A DNA stretch of 64,000 nucleotides from JADCRZ01 sp031399065. GTDB taxonomy: Bacteria; Bacteroidota; Bacteroidia; Chitinophagales; Chitinophagaceae. The DNA lies in the NCBI GenBank assembly GCA_031399065.1, contig JANNOM010000007.1, positions 1 through 64,000 on the forward strand, given 5' to 3'. The notes beneath the pieces were generated by a model. That model had not been told where the DNA came from, ran no database searches, and was given only the letters and a program-made list of their open reading frames with translations. Numbering within the stretch: position 1 is the first letter of the stretch; each line of letters opens with the position of its first letter. Below, piece by piece: positions 34,264 to 43,717 of this stretch. A program made the translations under genes and the position numbers.

Positions 34264-35550
34264 ATGCTGCTTCCTTTGCCCGGTCTATATCCCACTATAT
34301 CCTCAAAAAAAGAATTACTCCTTTTCCTTTTATTGATGGGCTTTATAATTACCCTCTACCTCCCTGCCATGCCTGTGATCAATAATATATTCATAGGCCT
34401 TATTGTATTAACCAGTTTTATCTTAAATTCCTTACAGGAAAAATGGAATCTTCTGAAACAACGGAAAGCTGTACAGTGGATGCTGCTGTTTTTCCTGATG
34501 CACGCCGTTAGTTTTTTTCTTTCTGATAATACCCAGGAAGCTGGCAAAATACTCCGGATGCGCACAACGCTTCTTTTGTTTCCTGTATCGCTCGGACTCA
34601 TAATAATAAAGGAAGAAATGAAGGCCGGTATCATTTATATGTTTGTGGTGATAACAACCCTGGTTTCGCTGTTTTGCCTGGCAACGGCGGCTGTGCTCTT
34701 TAGCAGAACAGGAGATGCGAGCCTGCTTTATAACGACAGCCTGAGTTTTCCGATCCGGATGCAATCTATTTATATGGCCATGCTGATCAACCTGGCCGTA
34801 GCAGGACTAATCTATTTATCAACAGGAAATTATATTAAAAAACCGGTGATCATCTACTTATGCCTGCTGACACTGCTTCCCATACATTTTATGCTGGCCA
34901 GCCGCAGTGCCATCATAATTTTATATTCCGGGCTTCTCTTATTCGGCGGGTATCATATCATTAAAAGAAAAAAAATACTGGCGGGCATGGCACTTATAGC
35001 GGGATTGTTGGCTGGAGTTTTTATGATGGTGGAATTTTTTCCCAAAACAATGAACCGCTTCCGTGAATTAATGTATACCAGCTACCGGTACGACAATAAA
35101 GCAGCGGAAAGCCATTATAATATGAAAGTGACGGAAGACCAATGGAACGGTGCCAATATACGCCTGGCTATATGGAAATGCGGATGGGAACTGAGCAGGC
35201 AGCATTTAGCAAGCGGCGTGCAGATCGGTGACAAACAGGATAAACTACAAGAGATATATAAGGCAAAGAATTTCGATCTGGCTTACCGCACACGACGCAA
35301 CATGCACAATACCTACCTGGATGTACTCAGTACATTCGGCATAGCCGGACTATGGGTGTTTTTAGCCGGTTACATCATATTTCCATTTATTGATTGCATC
35401 AAAGAGCGGAACTACCTGGGAATATTTACAATTATTGCCCTTGCCGTGTCCATGATTCCGGAAGCGTATCTTGATAGAAGTCTCGGCGGATTGATACTGG
35501 CATTTTTTATTACGTTCACTATCGCATCGCCACGTGACGTCGCCGCTTAA
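34264..35550 (+). CDS. O-antigen ligase/polymerase-like membrane protein
   Basis: 428 residues with about 11-12 hydrophobic helices. Between helices lies the long periplasmic loop typical of the Wzy_C/WaaL family, beginning after a pair of conserved helices (HFMLASRSAIIILYSGLLLF) and containing NIRLAIWKCGWELSRQHLAS and the conserved RRNMHNTYLDVLSTFGIAGL. The HNxYL motif is the family hallmark. It either polymerises lipid-linked repeat units or ligates glycan to its acceptor. It is the only plus-strand gene between 33 and 50 kb; its stop is 12 bases from that of the ABC ATPase, so the two units converge. Confidence 0.88.
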   Translation: MLLPLPGLYPTISSKKELLLFLLLMGFIITLYLPAMPVINNIFIGLIVLTSFILNSLQEKWNLLKQRKAVQWMLLFFLMHAVSFFLSDNTQEAGKILRMRTTLLLFPVSLGLIIIKEEMKAGIIYMFVVITTLVSLFCLATAAVLFSRTGDASLLYNDSLSFPIRMQSIYMAMLINLAVAGLIYLSTGNYIKKPVIIYLCLLTLLPIHFMLASRSAIIILYSGLLLFGGYHIIKRKKILAGMALIAGLLAGVFMMVEFFPKTMNRFRELMYTSYRYDNKAAESHYNMKVTEDQWNGANIRLAIWKCGWELSRQHLASGVQIGDKQDKLQEIYKAKNFDLAYRTRRNMHNTYLDVLSTFGIAGLWVFLAGYIIFPFIDCIKERNYLGIFTIIALAVSMIPEAYLDRSLGGLILAFFITFTIASPRDVAA

Positions 35551-35562
35551 AGCCCCGGCAGA

Positions 35563-36297
35563 TTAATGATTATCTTCCATGTATAGTTCGATCGCCTTAT
35601 CGGTATCTCCATAGAAAACCAGACTCCCGTGCTTCATAAACGCCGTACGTGTGCAATATTTCTTTATAGTATCCATACTGTGACTCACCAGGATCACCGT
35701 TTTACCTTCTATCCAGGAAGATTCAAATACCTTAATTGCTTTCTCCTGGAACTTCACATCGCCTACGGCAAATATCTCATCGAGAAACATAATATCGGCT
35801 CCTGCATTAATGGCTATCGAGAAGCCAAGCCTGGCCAGCATCCCGGAGGAGAAGAATTTTATTTTCCGGTCTACCGATTCTTCCAGTTCGGCAAAAGCAA
35901 TGATCTTATCAAAAATGGCGTCTACTTCTTTAATCTTTAGACCCAGCACCGATGCAGACACATATACATTTTCCCGGGCAGTTAGTTCATGACTCATCCC
36001 CACGCCCAGGTTCATCAGCAGGGTACTTCCTTTAATGTTAATATACCCGGTATCCGTAGGGTATACCCCGGCCAGTATTTTGGTGAGGGTAGATTTACCG
36101 CAACCATTTCTGCCGATCAGTCCTACGCATTCCCCCCGTTTTACCTGGAAGTCCATCATTTTTAATGCTTCTACTTTTTTAGAACGGGGAGGGTTAAAAA
36201 TATTGAAGATGCGGTGCTTAACGGTATTATGACTGTCTTCCGTAATATGAAAAGCTTTACTGATATTTTTTGCGTCAATGGCCAGGATATCCTCCAT
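35563..36297 (-). CDS. Polysaccharide ABC exporter, ATPase (Wzt/KpsT type)
   Basis: 244 residues. Walker A is GLIGRNGCGKSTL, the signature lies around FFSSGMLARLGFSIAINAGA (variant of LSGGQ typical of glycan exporters), and Walker B is ADIMFLDEIFAVGD. It couples ATP hydrolysis to export of undecaprenyl- or lipid-linked polysaccharide with the permease upstream. It lacks the C-terminal carbohydrate-binding domain of long Wzt proteins, so export should not depend on terminal-sugar recognition by this subunit. One base separates it from the permease gene. Confidence 0.93.
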   Translation of the reverse strand: MEDILAIDAKNISKAFHITEDSHNTVKHRIFNIFNPPRSKKVEALKMMDFQVKRGECVGLIGRNGCGKSTLTKILAGVYPTDTGYINIKGSTLLMNLGVGMSHELTARENVYVSASVLGLKIKEVDAIFDKIIAFAELEESVDRKIKFFSSGMLARLGFSIAINAGADIMFLDEIFAVGDVKFQEKAIKVFESSWIEGKTVILVSHSMDTIKKYCTRTAFMKHGSLVFYGDTDKAIELYMEDNH

Positions 36298-36298
36298 A

Positions 36299-37096
36299 TT
36301 ATAATTTTTCGGCGGCTTTAGAGCCCAGTCTGTTTAAGAAATACAAGCCAATGATTAAAAAAAAGAGCGCATAAGCCATATCGAAATTCATCAGGGTGTA
36401 ATCAGGTGGCCTGGCCTCCATCAGCACCCTGCGGGCGTTAATGATAATGCCCGCTATGGGGTTGAGGTATTCGAAACCCGGCAATGATTCTTTAAACTTA
36501 GACAACTCATAAAAAATAGGTGAAAGAAAAAACAGGAACGAAGTAAACACCGCCCATATCTGAGTGATGTCTTTGGCCATAATATAAATACTGGATAAAA
36601 TAAGCGAAATACCCATTGACAGTGTAAACAGGTTCAGGAATAATACGATGATCCATCCGATATGAACAGACAGGCCTGCAGCGGGTGCATCGAATATATT
36701 ATAAAAGATCATAAACATCAGGAAATTAAAGAAGAACCCGATACTATTGGCAAAAAGCGTAGACACATAAATTTCCAGCTTATTCATGTTACTGTATTCG
36801 TACAGGTATTTTTTGGTGTGTAGTATCTGGATCGTTCCTGCAGTAGACTCTATAAAGAAATTCCACAGAATAAGACCTATAAACAGATAAGAAGCGAAAT
36901 GAGGGACATTGCTTTTTAAAATAACTTTAAAGGCCATATAATAAATACACATGTCCATGACAGGCTTTAATAATGCCCAGAAGAGACCCAGTTTGTTTTC
37001 GTAGTAGCGCAGTTTAAACTCGATTTTGGCGAGCAGCCATAATCGCTCCATTTTATTCGACCTGTTGTTCCAGTCCTTCACGATCCCTGTAATCAT
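36299..37096 (-). CDS. Polysaccharide ABC exporter, permease (ABC-2, Wzm type)
   Basis: 265 residues with six hydrophobic helices in ABC-2 order. The N-terminal amphipathic segment (LLAKIEFKLRYYENKLGLFW) and the first cytoplasmic loop are typical of Wzm/KpsM permeases, as is the ILSPIFYELSKF-like region followed by a final helix. It forms the membrane channel with the ATPase encoded just downstream. It starts 3 bases after the stop of the bifunctional glycosyltransferase gene. Confidence 0.92.
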   Translation of the reverse strand: MITGIVKDWNNRSNKMERLWLLAKIEFKLRYYENKLGLFWALLKPVMDMCIYYMAFKVILKSNVPHFASYLFIGLILWNFFIESTAGTIQILHTKKYLYEYSNMNKLEIYVSTLFANSIGFFFNFLMFMIFYNIFDAPAAGLSVHIGWIIVLFLNLFTLSMGISLILSSIYIMAKDITQIWAVFTSFLFFLSPIFYELSKFKESLPGFEYLNPIAGIIINARRVLMEARPPDYTLMNFDMAYALFFLIIGLYFLNRLGSKAAEKL

Positions 37097-37099
37097 TCC

Positions 37100-39259
37100 T
37101 TACCTTTTAAATTTTTTGATGGTTAACACTATGTTTTTAAGCTTCTCATTTCTTTTGATCAGCATTTTTAGCTTATTTACAATGAAATGCTCCCGCTCTA
37201 CCCGGGAAGTAATTTTCACTTCCAAAGTAGGGTTATCGAAAAGATAACCCGGCCCGTTGGCATTTAGCAGGTTTACCAGTTCAGCGGCAAATTTAGCATA
37301 ATAATCTTTGTGCTTCTCCGCAATGTATTTATTGGAATACAACAACTTTTCGACCGATATATTTCTAAACATGGATCCTGATCTCACCCTGTAATGAAAT
37401 AAAACCTCTGGCAGTACAATGCCGTTAAAGCCGTGATGCAGCATATTAACCACGCTTTCATAATCTTCCATGCCATAATCCGTTCGTTTATCATTTAACC
37501 CTCCGGTTAAGAATGCAGACCGTTTGTATACCAGTCCGCTGCTGTTTACAGGGTTATGTATCAACAGATACGGAGGTTGCGGGGTAAACGTGGGCCATAG
37601 CTGGTTACTATTCCCGAAGTATTGCACCCATGATCCTGCAAAAAAAACATTGTCGTACTTGGCTATGGCCACCACTGCTTTTTCATAATAAGCGGGATCA
37701 ACCTTGTCGTCGGCATCCAGAAAAGCGAGGTATTCGCCGGAAGCTAATTCCGCACCGTAATTCCGGGTATCCGCCAGTCCGTGGTTTTTTTGCCGTACTA
37801 TCCGCAGGTTGTCTCTTCCAAGCATATTATCCAGGCAAGCGATACTCTCCTGATCAGTACTGCCGTCATCGACTATGATAATTTCAAGAGAACTATAAGT
37901 AGAGTGGATGACGGATTGAACGCATTCTTCAATATACTTGCCCATATTATAATAAGGTATCACAATAGAAAGCAGGCCAGGCTTTCCTGTAATACGGATA
38001 AGTTCCTTTTTGCGGGGCTCCTGGTGCAGGAAGGGAAACCGCCGGCTTTCCTGCGGATCTGGCCTAAGCCCTTGCAACAGCTTTAATTTCCTTTCGCCTA
38101 TGCTATCGGGCGAATATGCATCCTGTACGTGCCTGTTTGCCTGCAGCCCTATCCGGTATATGGCTTCATCATCGAGTGCCAGCACCCGTTGCAACTGATT
38201 CTCAAAAGACTGGGGCTCTCCATGATCGAACAGGAACCCTGTTATCCCTTCTTCAACCATTTCCCTTTGGCCCCCCTGCCTCGATGCAAGTACCACTTTC
38301 CCTAAATGCATAGCTTCCATCACAACATAAGGAAGGTTATCCACGATACTGGGCACCACTATTACATGCGCATCCTGCAAATATTCCCCTATCACTGAAG
38401 GATCGATCTTACCATGCATTTGCAGAAGCCCCTTCTTTATATAATTAGCGTACCGCTTGTGCACCAGTTGCCCCATCGTCTGCATCTCCGGGTGGTAAAC
38501 GATATCCGTACCTCCTATTATATGTAAAGCATGTTCAAACCCCTTATCCCACAGTTCTTTAAAATAGGAAAGCAGTTCAAAACTACCTTTTTGGGGAGAC
38601 AGCTTTCCGTAGTAAACGATCCTATTTCTTGTGAACCTTCGCTGAGGTAAATTATTGTCCGCTATATATGGATTTGGCAGCACGTGCACCTTCTTATCGC
38701 TGATATCCATATACCCACTGATAGCTGCCGGAAGAAACTGGGTAGGCGATATAAGCATATCAGCGGCTCTGATACTCTGCTTTTCCATTTCGCAGGTCCA
38801 GAAGTCGGGAAAGCGGTAAGTGGACACGCGGTTATATTCAAGGTAAAGAAAAGCCGGGGAGTGTAGGGTTATTATAACAGGTACGTCCTGCATGAACGCA
38901 TACCCTGTGTGTTTGAATTGAGTAAGGTAGTAGGCAATACCCAGGTAATCCTGTGCTTCAATGTAATCGGGTTTGCCTTTTTCGGAGATGAATAGGCGTA
39001 CTATATCTGCGAAAGCGTAGCTTAAAAGGGCACTGTAGCCTAACGTTTGATTCAATTGGTTTCTCCCATGATTAAACCGTACAACAGTAATATTACCTGG
39101 CACTTTACTTACAGAATAGTCAGTAATACCATCGTCAGGAACGAACACGGTAACTTCAATATCTTTCCTGGCAAGCATAGCTGTGGTAAAGCCTGCATAA
39201 GTACTTATTCCCCCGCCGTGAAAAGGCGGGTATTCAGTTGTAAGTAACCAGTATTTCAA
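37100..39259 (-). CDS. Two-domain glycosyltransferase (GT4 + GT2)
   Basis: 719 residues. Residues 1-405 form a GT-B enzyme of family GT4: PPFHGGGISTYAGFTTAML at the N-terminus, YYGKLSPQKGSFELL, and the donor site VPSIVDNLPYVVMEAMHLGK. Residues about 430-660 are a GT-A family 2 domain: LSIVIPYYNMGKYIEECVQS, IIVDDGSTDQES, and the metal-binding LAFLDADDKVDP. The C-terminal 60 residues are basic and helical. Two successive sugar additions by one polypeptide are likely; the sugars cannot be read from sequence. It precedes the exporter permease by 3 bases, so assembly and export genes are in one unit. Confidence 0.92.
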   Translation of the reverse strand: MKYWLLTTEYPPFHGGGISTYAGFTTAMLARKDIEVTVFVPDDGITDYSVSKVPGNITVVRFNHGRNQLNQTLGYSALLSYAFADIVRLFISEKGKPDYIEAQDYLGIAYYLTQFKHTGYAFMQDVPVIITLHSPAFLYLEYNRVSTYRFPDFWTCEMEKQSIRAADMLISPTQFLPAAISGYMDISDKKVHVLPNPYIADNNLPQRRFTRNRIVYYGKLSPQKGSFELLSYFKELWDKGFEHALHIIGGTDIVYHPEMQTMGQLVHKRYANYIKKGLLQMHGKIDPSVIGEYLQDAHVIVVPSIVDNLPYVVMEAMHLGKVVLASRQGGQREMVEEGITGFLFDHGEPQSFENQLQRVLALDDEAIYRIGLQANRHVQDAYSPDSIGERKLKLLQGLRPDPQESRRFPFLHQEPRKKELIRITGKPGLLSIVIPYYNMGKYIEECVQSVIHSTYSSLEIIIVDDGSTDQESIACLDNMLGRDNLRIVRQKNHGLADTRNYGAELASGEYLAFLDADDKVDPAYYEKAVVAIAKYDNVFFAGSWVQYFGNSNQLWPTFTPQPPYLLIHNPVNSSGLVYKRSAFLTGGLNDKRTDYGMEDYESVVNMLHHGFNGIVLPEVLFHYRVRSGSMFRNISVEKLLYSNKYIAEKHKDYYAKFAAELVNLLNANGPGYLFDNPTLEVKITSRVEREHFIVNKLKMLIKRNEKLKNIVLTIKKFKR

Positions 39260-39289
39260 AAGACTATTATTTTATTTAAGCACGTCATT

Positions 39290-40033
39290 TTATCTATGAA
39301 TACCCTTTTTATAATCTCCCCTGGAAAAGAATTTTTCGATAACACAGTACAAATAGATGAAAAAATATCGGCTTCCCATTTCTTTTATTTTCAGTTTCGA
39401 TTTACCTGATTTTCTGTTTTTCCATGAGTTGGGAACGTAGGTGTATGTATAATTCCTTACGATGGCTTTTAAGGGTAGTTCCAGCGTCAAATTGAAATGA
39501 GGTGCCAAAAAAGGCTTTAATCCATTTATTGTTTCCTTTTTATAAAGTTTAAATGCATTAGTGAGGTCTTTGTACTTTATGCCTATACTCCAGCTTATCA
39601 GCCTGTTTATCATCCGGTTCAAAAATAACTTAGGCTGAGGATAATCGACTACTTTTCCACCCTTTCCCCATCTGTTTCCAAACACACAATCATAATTACC
39701 CTCTAGCATTTTCAAATAAAACTTAACTAAATCTGAAGGATCGTCACTTAAATCAGCCATCATTATAGCCACACAATCGCCGGAGAAATTTTCGAGACCA
39801 TACCTAATCGCAAAGCCAAAGCCATTAGGCCCTTCATTTGTATAATAGGCAAGTGTTGGCACAGATGTCTTCATACTGGAAAGTATCTGCAAAGTGTTAT
39901 CGTCCGACTTATCGTTTATTACCACGATCTCATGTTCTATGTTTTCTCTTTTCAGCGTTTCATAAAGTGTAGTAACTGTTTCAAGAATACTTCCTTCTTC
40001 ATTATATGCCGGGATAACTACTGATAATTTCAT
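39290..40033 (-). CDS. Glycosyltransferase family 2 (dolichyl-phosphate-sugar synthase-like)
   Basis: 247 residues from the ATG at 40033 (MKLSVVIPAYNEEGSILETV), which is the family N-terminus; the frame extends 22 codons upstream into a pseudogene fragment. Motifs: VVINDKSDDNTLQIL, CVAIMMADLSDDPSDLVKFY (DxD-like with ADLSDD), and FGNRWGKGGKVVDYPQPKLF. This resembles polyprenyl-phosphate mannose/glucose transferases but lacks the C-terminal membrane helices of the ArnC group. It probably makes a lipid-linked sugar donor or adds a sugar. Confidence 0.85.
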   Translation of the reverse strand: MKLSVVIPAYNEEGSILETVTTLYETLKRENIEHEIVVINDKSDDNTLQILSSMKTSVPTLAYYTNEGPNGFGFAIRYGLENFSGDCVAIMMADLSDDPSDLVKFYLKMLEGNYDCVFGNRWGKGGKVVDYPQPKLFLNRMINRLISWSIGIKYKDLTNAFKLYKKETINGLKPFLAPHFNLTLELPLKAIVRNYTYTYVPNSWKNRKSGKSKLKIKEMGSRYFFIYLYCVIEKFFSRGDYKKGIHR

Positions 40034-40148
40034 TTTGCCTGTAGAGTTGGTAGGTTTTATAATCTTTTTTAGGATATTTTTTCTTAAGTAAGGTTGCAAG
40101 GTTTGATCCTATAAATCCTGCACCTTCGTTTATAAGTATTGTCTCCAT
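40002..40148 (-). pseudogene. 5' relic of an NAD-dependent sugar epimerase/dehydratase gene
   Basis: A 48-codon frame starts METILINEGAGFIGSNLATL, matching the Rossmann N-terminus of nucleotide-sugar epimerases (normally ILITGGAGFIGSNL). After about 25 codons the similarity stops and the frame ends at TAA 40002-40004, overlapping the start of the family 2 transferase gene by 32 bases. Normal members have over 300 residues. The sequence appears to be the left-over beginning of an epimerase gene joined by recombination to the sequence leading into the transferase. TGG is replaced by NEG in the nucleotide loop. No function is expected. Confidence 0.75.
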
Positions 40149-40190
40149 ATTGCTTTTTTAATTGTCTCTCTGTATATTTATACCTTTAAA

Positions 40191-41051
40191 TCAATCATGA
40201 TATCTTTTTACGCTATCATCAAAAAGCGATTTAAATCTCCTTTTCCCGCTGATAACATTAACGATATGGCCTACCCGCTTATACCAGAGTGGAAGCCTCT
40301 CATATTCCCTTTCATACCACTTTTTAAGATCGCGGTACTCGGTCTCGCCAATTTCTTTTGAAAGCGAAATAAAAGACAAGTATAGGTTTGCTCTCATTTC
40401 CCATAAATCATTTTGTTTTTTAAGCCAGTTATTTTGTACGACTATCGAGTTGAATTCCAGAAATTTTCCAAATGACGAAAATCCCGTTACATTTCCCGCT
40501 AACCGTTCTATTTTATCTTTTTCAGTTTCATTAGTTATAGGTTGAGTGATAATGTAATGTATATTCATATCTATAACCCTATCCCATTTATTAGTTCCAA
40601 TTAATTCCAACTCTGTTATATCGCATAAAAATATATTTTGCCTGATAGCTGACTGGAATGTCTGAAATAGGACCAGCTTAATTTCCGCTTCACCTTGTTG
40701 TTGGAAATAATCAACAACCTTATTTTTACAGAAAGTAAAAGATTCCAAAGAGTTTCCGAAAACAGGTATACTTTTTTCGTTCTTAAAGTAACCGCTTGAT
40801 AAGGAAAACAGTGTATACAATCCTGGAAGTATATCATCGATTGTCTTTTCTGTTATTATGACATCTGATATACTAAATATAAACCTCGAATTGTAAATAA
40901 TAGTAAAGTTTAATAGTACGTCCCATTCAATTTCATCCTTATCCAATAAAATATTAATTCCCACATTTGCCGGTCCGATATGCGAAATGCTGGATATATC
41001 ACTGATTGCTGAATAGGGAATAGTAACAAAAAAAAATACAGGTCTTAACAT
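40191..41051 (-). CDS. Uncharacterised protein of the polysaccharide locus
   Basis: 286 residues, no signal peptide, no clear membrane helix, family not recognised. The first 200 residues are alternating hydrophobic strands and helices. The C-terminus is basic: EREYERLPLWYKRVGHIVN followed by GKRRF, resembling tails seen on Bacteroidota glycan-assembly proteins. Its ATG at 41051 directly follows the stop of the RgpF-like gene (TAAATG), so the two are translationally coupled and probably act together. Confidence 0.6.
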   Translation of the reverse strand: MLRPVFFFVTIPYSAISDISSISHIGPANVGINILLDKDEIEWDVLLNFTIIYNSRFIFSISDVIITEKTIDDILPGLYTLFSLSSGYFKNEKSIPVFGNSLESFTFCKNKVVDYFQQQGEAEIKLVLFQTFQSAIRQNIFLCDITELELIGTNKWDRVIDMNIHYIITQPITNETEKDKIERLAGNVTGFSSFGKFLEFNSIVVQNNWLKKQNDLWEMRANLYLSFISLSKEIGETEYRDLKKWYEREYERLPLWYKRVGHIVNVISGKRRFKSLFDDSVKRYHD

Positions 41052-41807
41052 TTAAACCATTTTAATTTTAAAGCCCTCTGAAGTGACTATCCAGCTAAAC
41101 ATTCTTTCCCACGAATGAGTAAGAGTACCTGAAAAATTATCTATCACGTTTCCTGATTCAAGGGATTGTCGGATAGCCAATGGATCATATTTGTCAAAAA
41201 AGCGTTTAAAGCAGGATGCTTTTGCCCAAAACATGGTGCCGGCCACATATTCATTCCGCTCCGCATTTAAACCATACTGCTGCTTTAATTGACCCAGCAA
41301 CCTTCCATTGTTTCCTACGAATTCGGATCCCTCTATTACTTCTTGCCGCACATAATTACGCATGGCAACTATTCCGCAATCAGGATGCCTGACGATAATG
41401 GCTTGAATACTCTTTACATTTGTTTCATTAATTATCTTAAACAACTCCGTCCTCCATTCCTTTGCATTTAAAGCCTGGTAACTCTTTTTGTCATGTAAAA
41501 AAACAATCCAATCTGCTTGAGTTTCATGCAGCATAAAAGCCTTTATCAGCAATAATTTACCTCCGATATCTTTGCCCTTGTTGCTGCTTATAGTAATAAG
41601 TGATCCGGGAAACAGAATACTGAGCTTTTCCTTTATCTCTACCTGCCCAGGAGTATCAGAACAAATATTAAAAAAAAGAAAAGGGTGTAACGACTCAATC
41701 CCCTTCAACTCCTCCTTTATATTACGAATGGTATCCTCATAAAATATATGATATAATACTGCTAATTTTTTATGTAAGCCTTCGTTCAAAGAAGCGTATT
41801 GTACCAT
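41052..41807 (-). CDS. RgpF-like (rhamnan synthesis protein F family) protein
   Basis: 251 residues. The blocks SNKGKDIGGKLLLIKAFML, WIVFLHDKKSYQALN and EYVAGTMFWAKASCF correspond to the conserved NxGxDIxP/G, LKxHxKKS-like and AGTMFWxR motifs of the RgpF family, and THSWERMFSWIV ends the domain. RgpF proteins take part in making rhamnose-containing wall or O-antigen glycans and are thought to be glycosyltransferases. Here the protein is only the RgpF core with no fused GT2 domain. Coupled to the uncharacterised gene downstream without a gap. Confidence 0.75.
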   Translation of the reverse strand: MVQYASLNEGLHKKLAVLYHIFYEDTIRNIKEELKGIESLHPFLFFNICSDTPGQVEIKEKLSILFPGSLITISSNKGKDIGGKLLLIKAFMLHETQADWIVFLHDKKSYQALNAKEWRTELFKIINETNVKSIQAIIVRHPDCGIVAMRNYVRQEVIEGSEFVGNNGRLLGQLKQQYGLNAERNEYVAGTMFWAKASCFKRFFDKYDPLAIRQSLESGNVIDNFSGTLTHSWERMFSWIVTSEGFKIKMV

Positions 41808-41824
41808 TAGCGTTCTATAATAGT

Positions 41825-43708
41825 TTAATTAAAGGTTTTCCTGTCAGTATGGGAATTCTTCAAACTGGAAAGTATTATTAGAAAAAGAAATCCACTAACA
41901 CCAGTTATAATAAATAAATAAAAGCTGTTCAATATCCGATTAGCAAGTCCGTCAAGTCTGCCATACACATTTATTACCGGCTTACCTACAGCAGTCCAAT
42001 AATTATTACTGCCATCAGTTACATTAATATAAAAAAATCCTTCTCCTACAGACGCATAACCCGTCTTCCATGACTCCCTGGGATTTTCATTTATTGCAAT
42101 CGGGATTAACTGTCCATTCTGTTCCAATTCAAGTTTCATATTATCCCCCATTGGATATCCACTTATAGGTATTTCTAAATCCCCTTTAACTATGGTATTA
42201 TACTTAAATTTTAATTCACCGATACTGCTATCCCCATGTGCATTATAACTACCCCAGCTACTATCTTTACGGCTTGGGGTAGTAAAGTAATATCCATTAA
42301 TAACGAATGAATTCAAGGGCACATTTTTTACAGATAGGGTATTAACAGATGGGCTGAGGTTAGCAGGCAATATTTTCCGTATTTCAGGCCAGTTCAAGAT
42401 CATAGCCAACCTAAAAGGGTCCGGATAAGGAATATCCAATAAAGTCTTCCCGACAAGATGAGAGGTATCACCTGTTATTAAGTAATTTCTTACATTGATC
42501 TCTTGTGCCAACCCTTCATTTCTTTTGGTAGTCAAATGCTCCGGCAAATCCTTTAAAGCAGATACACTCAAAAAAACACATATGATTGTTATCCATAGAC
42601 CTATTCCCGCTGATGTAATATTCCTTATTTTTTGTGAATGATACTGTGAAACAAATAGCAGGCAAGCGAAATTTATAAATATCCCTATTGCAAACAAATC
42701 AAGGTATCTCGAGCTTAGGTTTACTGCTGCTCTACCATAAGCCACACTTATTGATTGCCCTAATGACCAAACCACAAGTCCAAATAAAAACCACTTTTTA
42801 TCCAGGACCGAAGGCAATTCATATAGTAAAATACCTGCAAAAATCAAGGCTGGGAAATTACGTATAATTACAGAAAAAATACTAGGCGGTAAAGGCCAAC
42901 TTAATATGCTTACCATCGCACTTGTAAAATGACTGAAAGAGGTTGCCTTCAGTACAGCATGATGCTCCAATGTTGGTGTAAAAATCAACCCTAGTATCAA
43001 TAAACCCGTTAAAATAATAATTGCTGCCAGTTGTTTGATAGATCTATTTATTCCTGTTACATAAAACATCATACTAACGCCGGCAGCGGCAGCAATAGCA
43101 AATATTCCTGAAGCTAAAGAAAAAAAAGCGAAGAAGGAACAAAGTATCCCTAACCACCAATTTCTTGATAGAGGACTACCTGATAAAACAAACCAAATAG
43201 TAGCTACACTGAATAAGAATACAAAATAGAATTGAGATTGAAATCCGGCCAGTGTATTCTCCCACGCATAAGGAATTCCAAATAAAGTAGTTGAAAACAC
43301 AAGAAGAGATGGTAAATAATTTTGCCCTAATACCCTCACTAACAAATTTGTGGTGAAAATAATAGTTAGAACATGAAGTGCCGCATTCACAATCATCTGC
43401 AATAACGGATTCCAGATAATATTTACTTTTAGTATAATAAGTGCCAATATCCTCGTAAACAATATCCGATGTTCATTATGAGGAGCTAACATATCTTTGA
43501 TTCCGAGTGTTCCTTCACTTAATGGCCTATATAAATTAACTGCTTCCGCATCCCATTGATCCCAAAACGGTGTCGCATTACCATACTCATTTATTAACCA
43601 GAGTTTTAGTCCGAAAAGAATAAAGGCAAATATAGCGTAGATAAAAAACGCCATCCATTTATCCTTTTTAAAGGGTCCCTTTAACTGGTCATTGCCCATT
43701 AACAACAT
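41825..43708 (-). CDS. Polytopic membrane protein, possible GT-C glycosyltransferase
   Basis: 627 residues. About 11-12 hydrophobic helices fill residues 20-400; the last 200 residues are a mostly soluble beta-rich domain (PISGYPMGDNMKLELEQN) closed by a final helix near the C-terminus. The first external loop has FWDQWDAEAVNLYRPLSEG followed by APHNEHRILFTRI, with acidic residues where GT-C enzymes hold the catalytic Asp. That suggests transfer of a sugar from a lipid carrier on the periplasmic side. No exact family is recognised. It lies between the RgpF-like and methyltransferase genes with 9-17 base gaps. Confidence 0.6.
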   Translation of the reverse strand: MLLMGNDQLKGPFKKDKWMAFFIYAIFAFILFGLKLWLINEYGNATPFWDQWDAEAVNLYRPLSEGTLGIKDMLAPHNEHRILFTRILALIILKVNIIWNPLLQMIVNAALHVLTIIFTTNLLVRVLGQNYLPSLLVFSTTLFGIPYAWENTLAGFQSQFYFVFLFSVATIWFVLSGSPLSRNWWLGILCSFFAFFSLASGIFAIAAAAGVSMMFYVTGINRSIKQLAAIIILTGLLILGLIFTPTLEHHAVLKATSFSHFTSAMVSILSWPLPPSIFSVIIRNFPALIFAGILLYELPSVLDKKWFLFGLVVWSLGQSISVAYGRAAVNLSSRYLDLFAIGIFINFACLLFVSQYHSQKIRNITSAGIGLWITIICVFLSVSALKDLPEHLTTKRNEGLAQEINVRNYLITGDTSHLVGKTLLDIPYPDPFRLAMILNWPEIRKILPANLSPSVNTLSVKNVPLNSFVINGYYFTTPSRKDSSWGSYNAHGDSSIGELKFKYNTIVKGDLEIPISGYPMGDNMKLELEQNGQLIPIAINENPRESWKTGYASVGEGFFYINVTDGSNNYWTAVGKPVINVYGRLDGLANRILNSFYLFIITGVSGFLFLIILSSLKNSHTDRKTFN

Positions 43709-43717
43709 ATTATTAGT

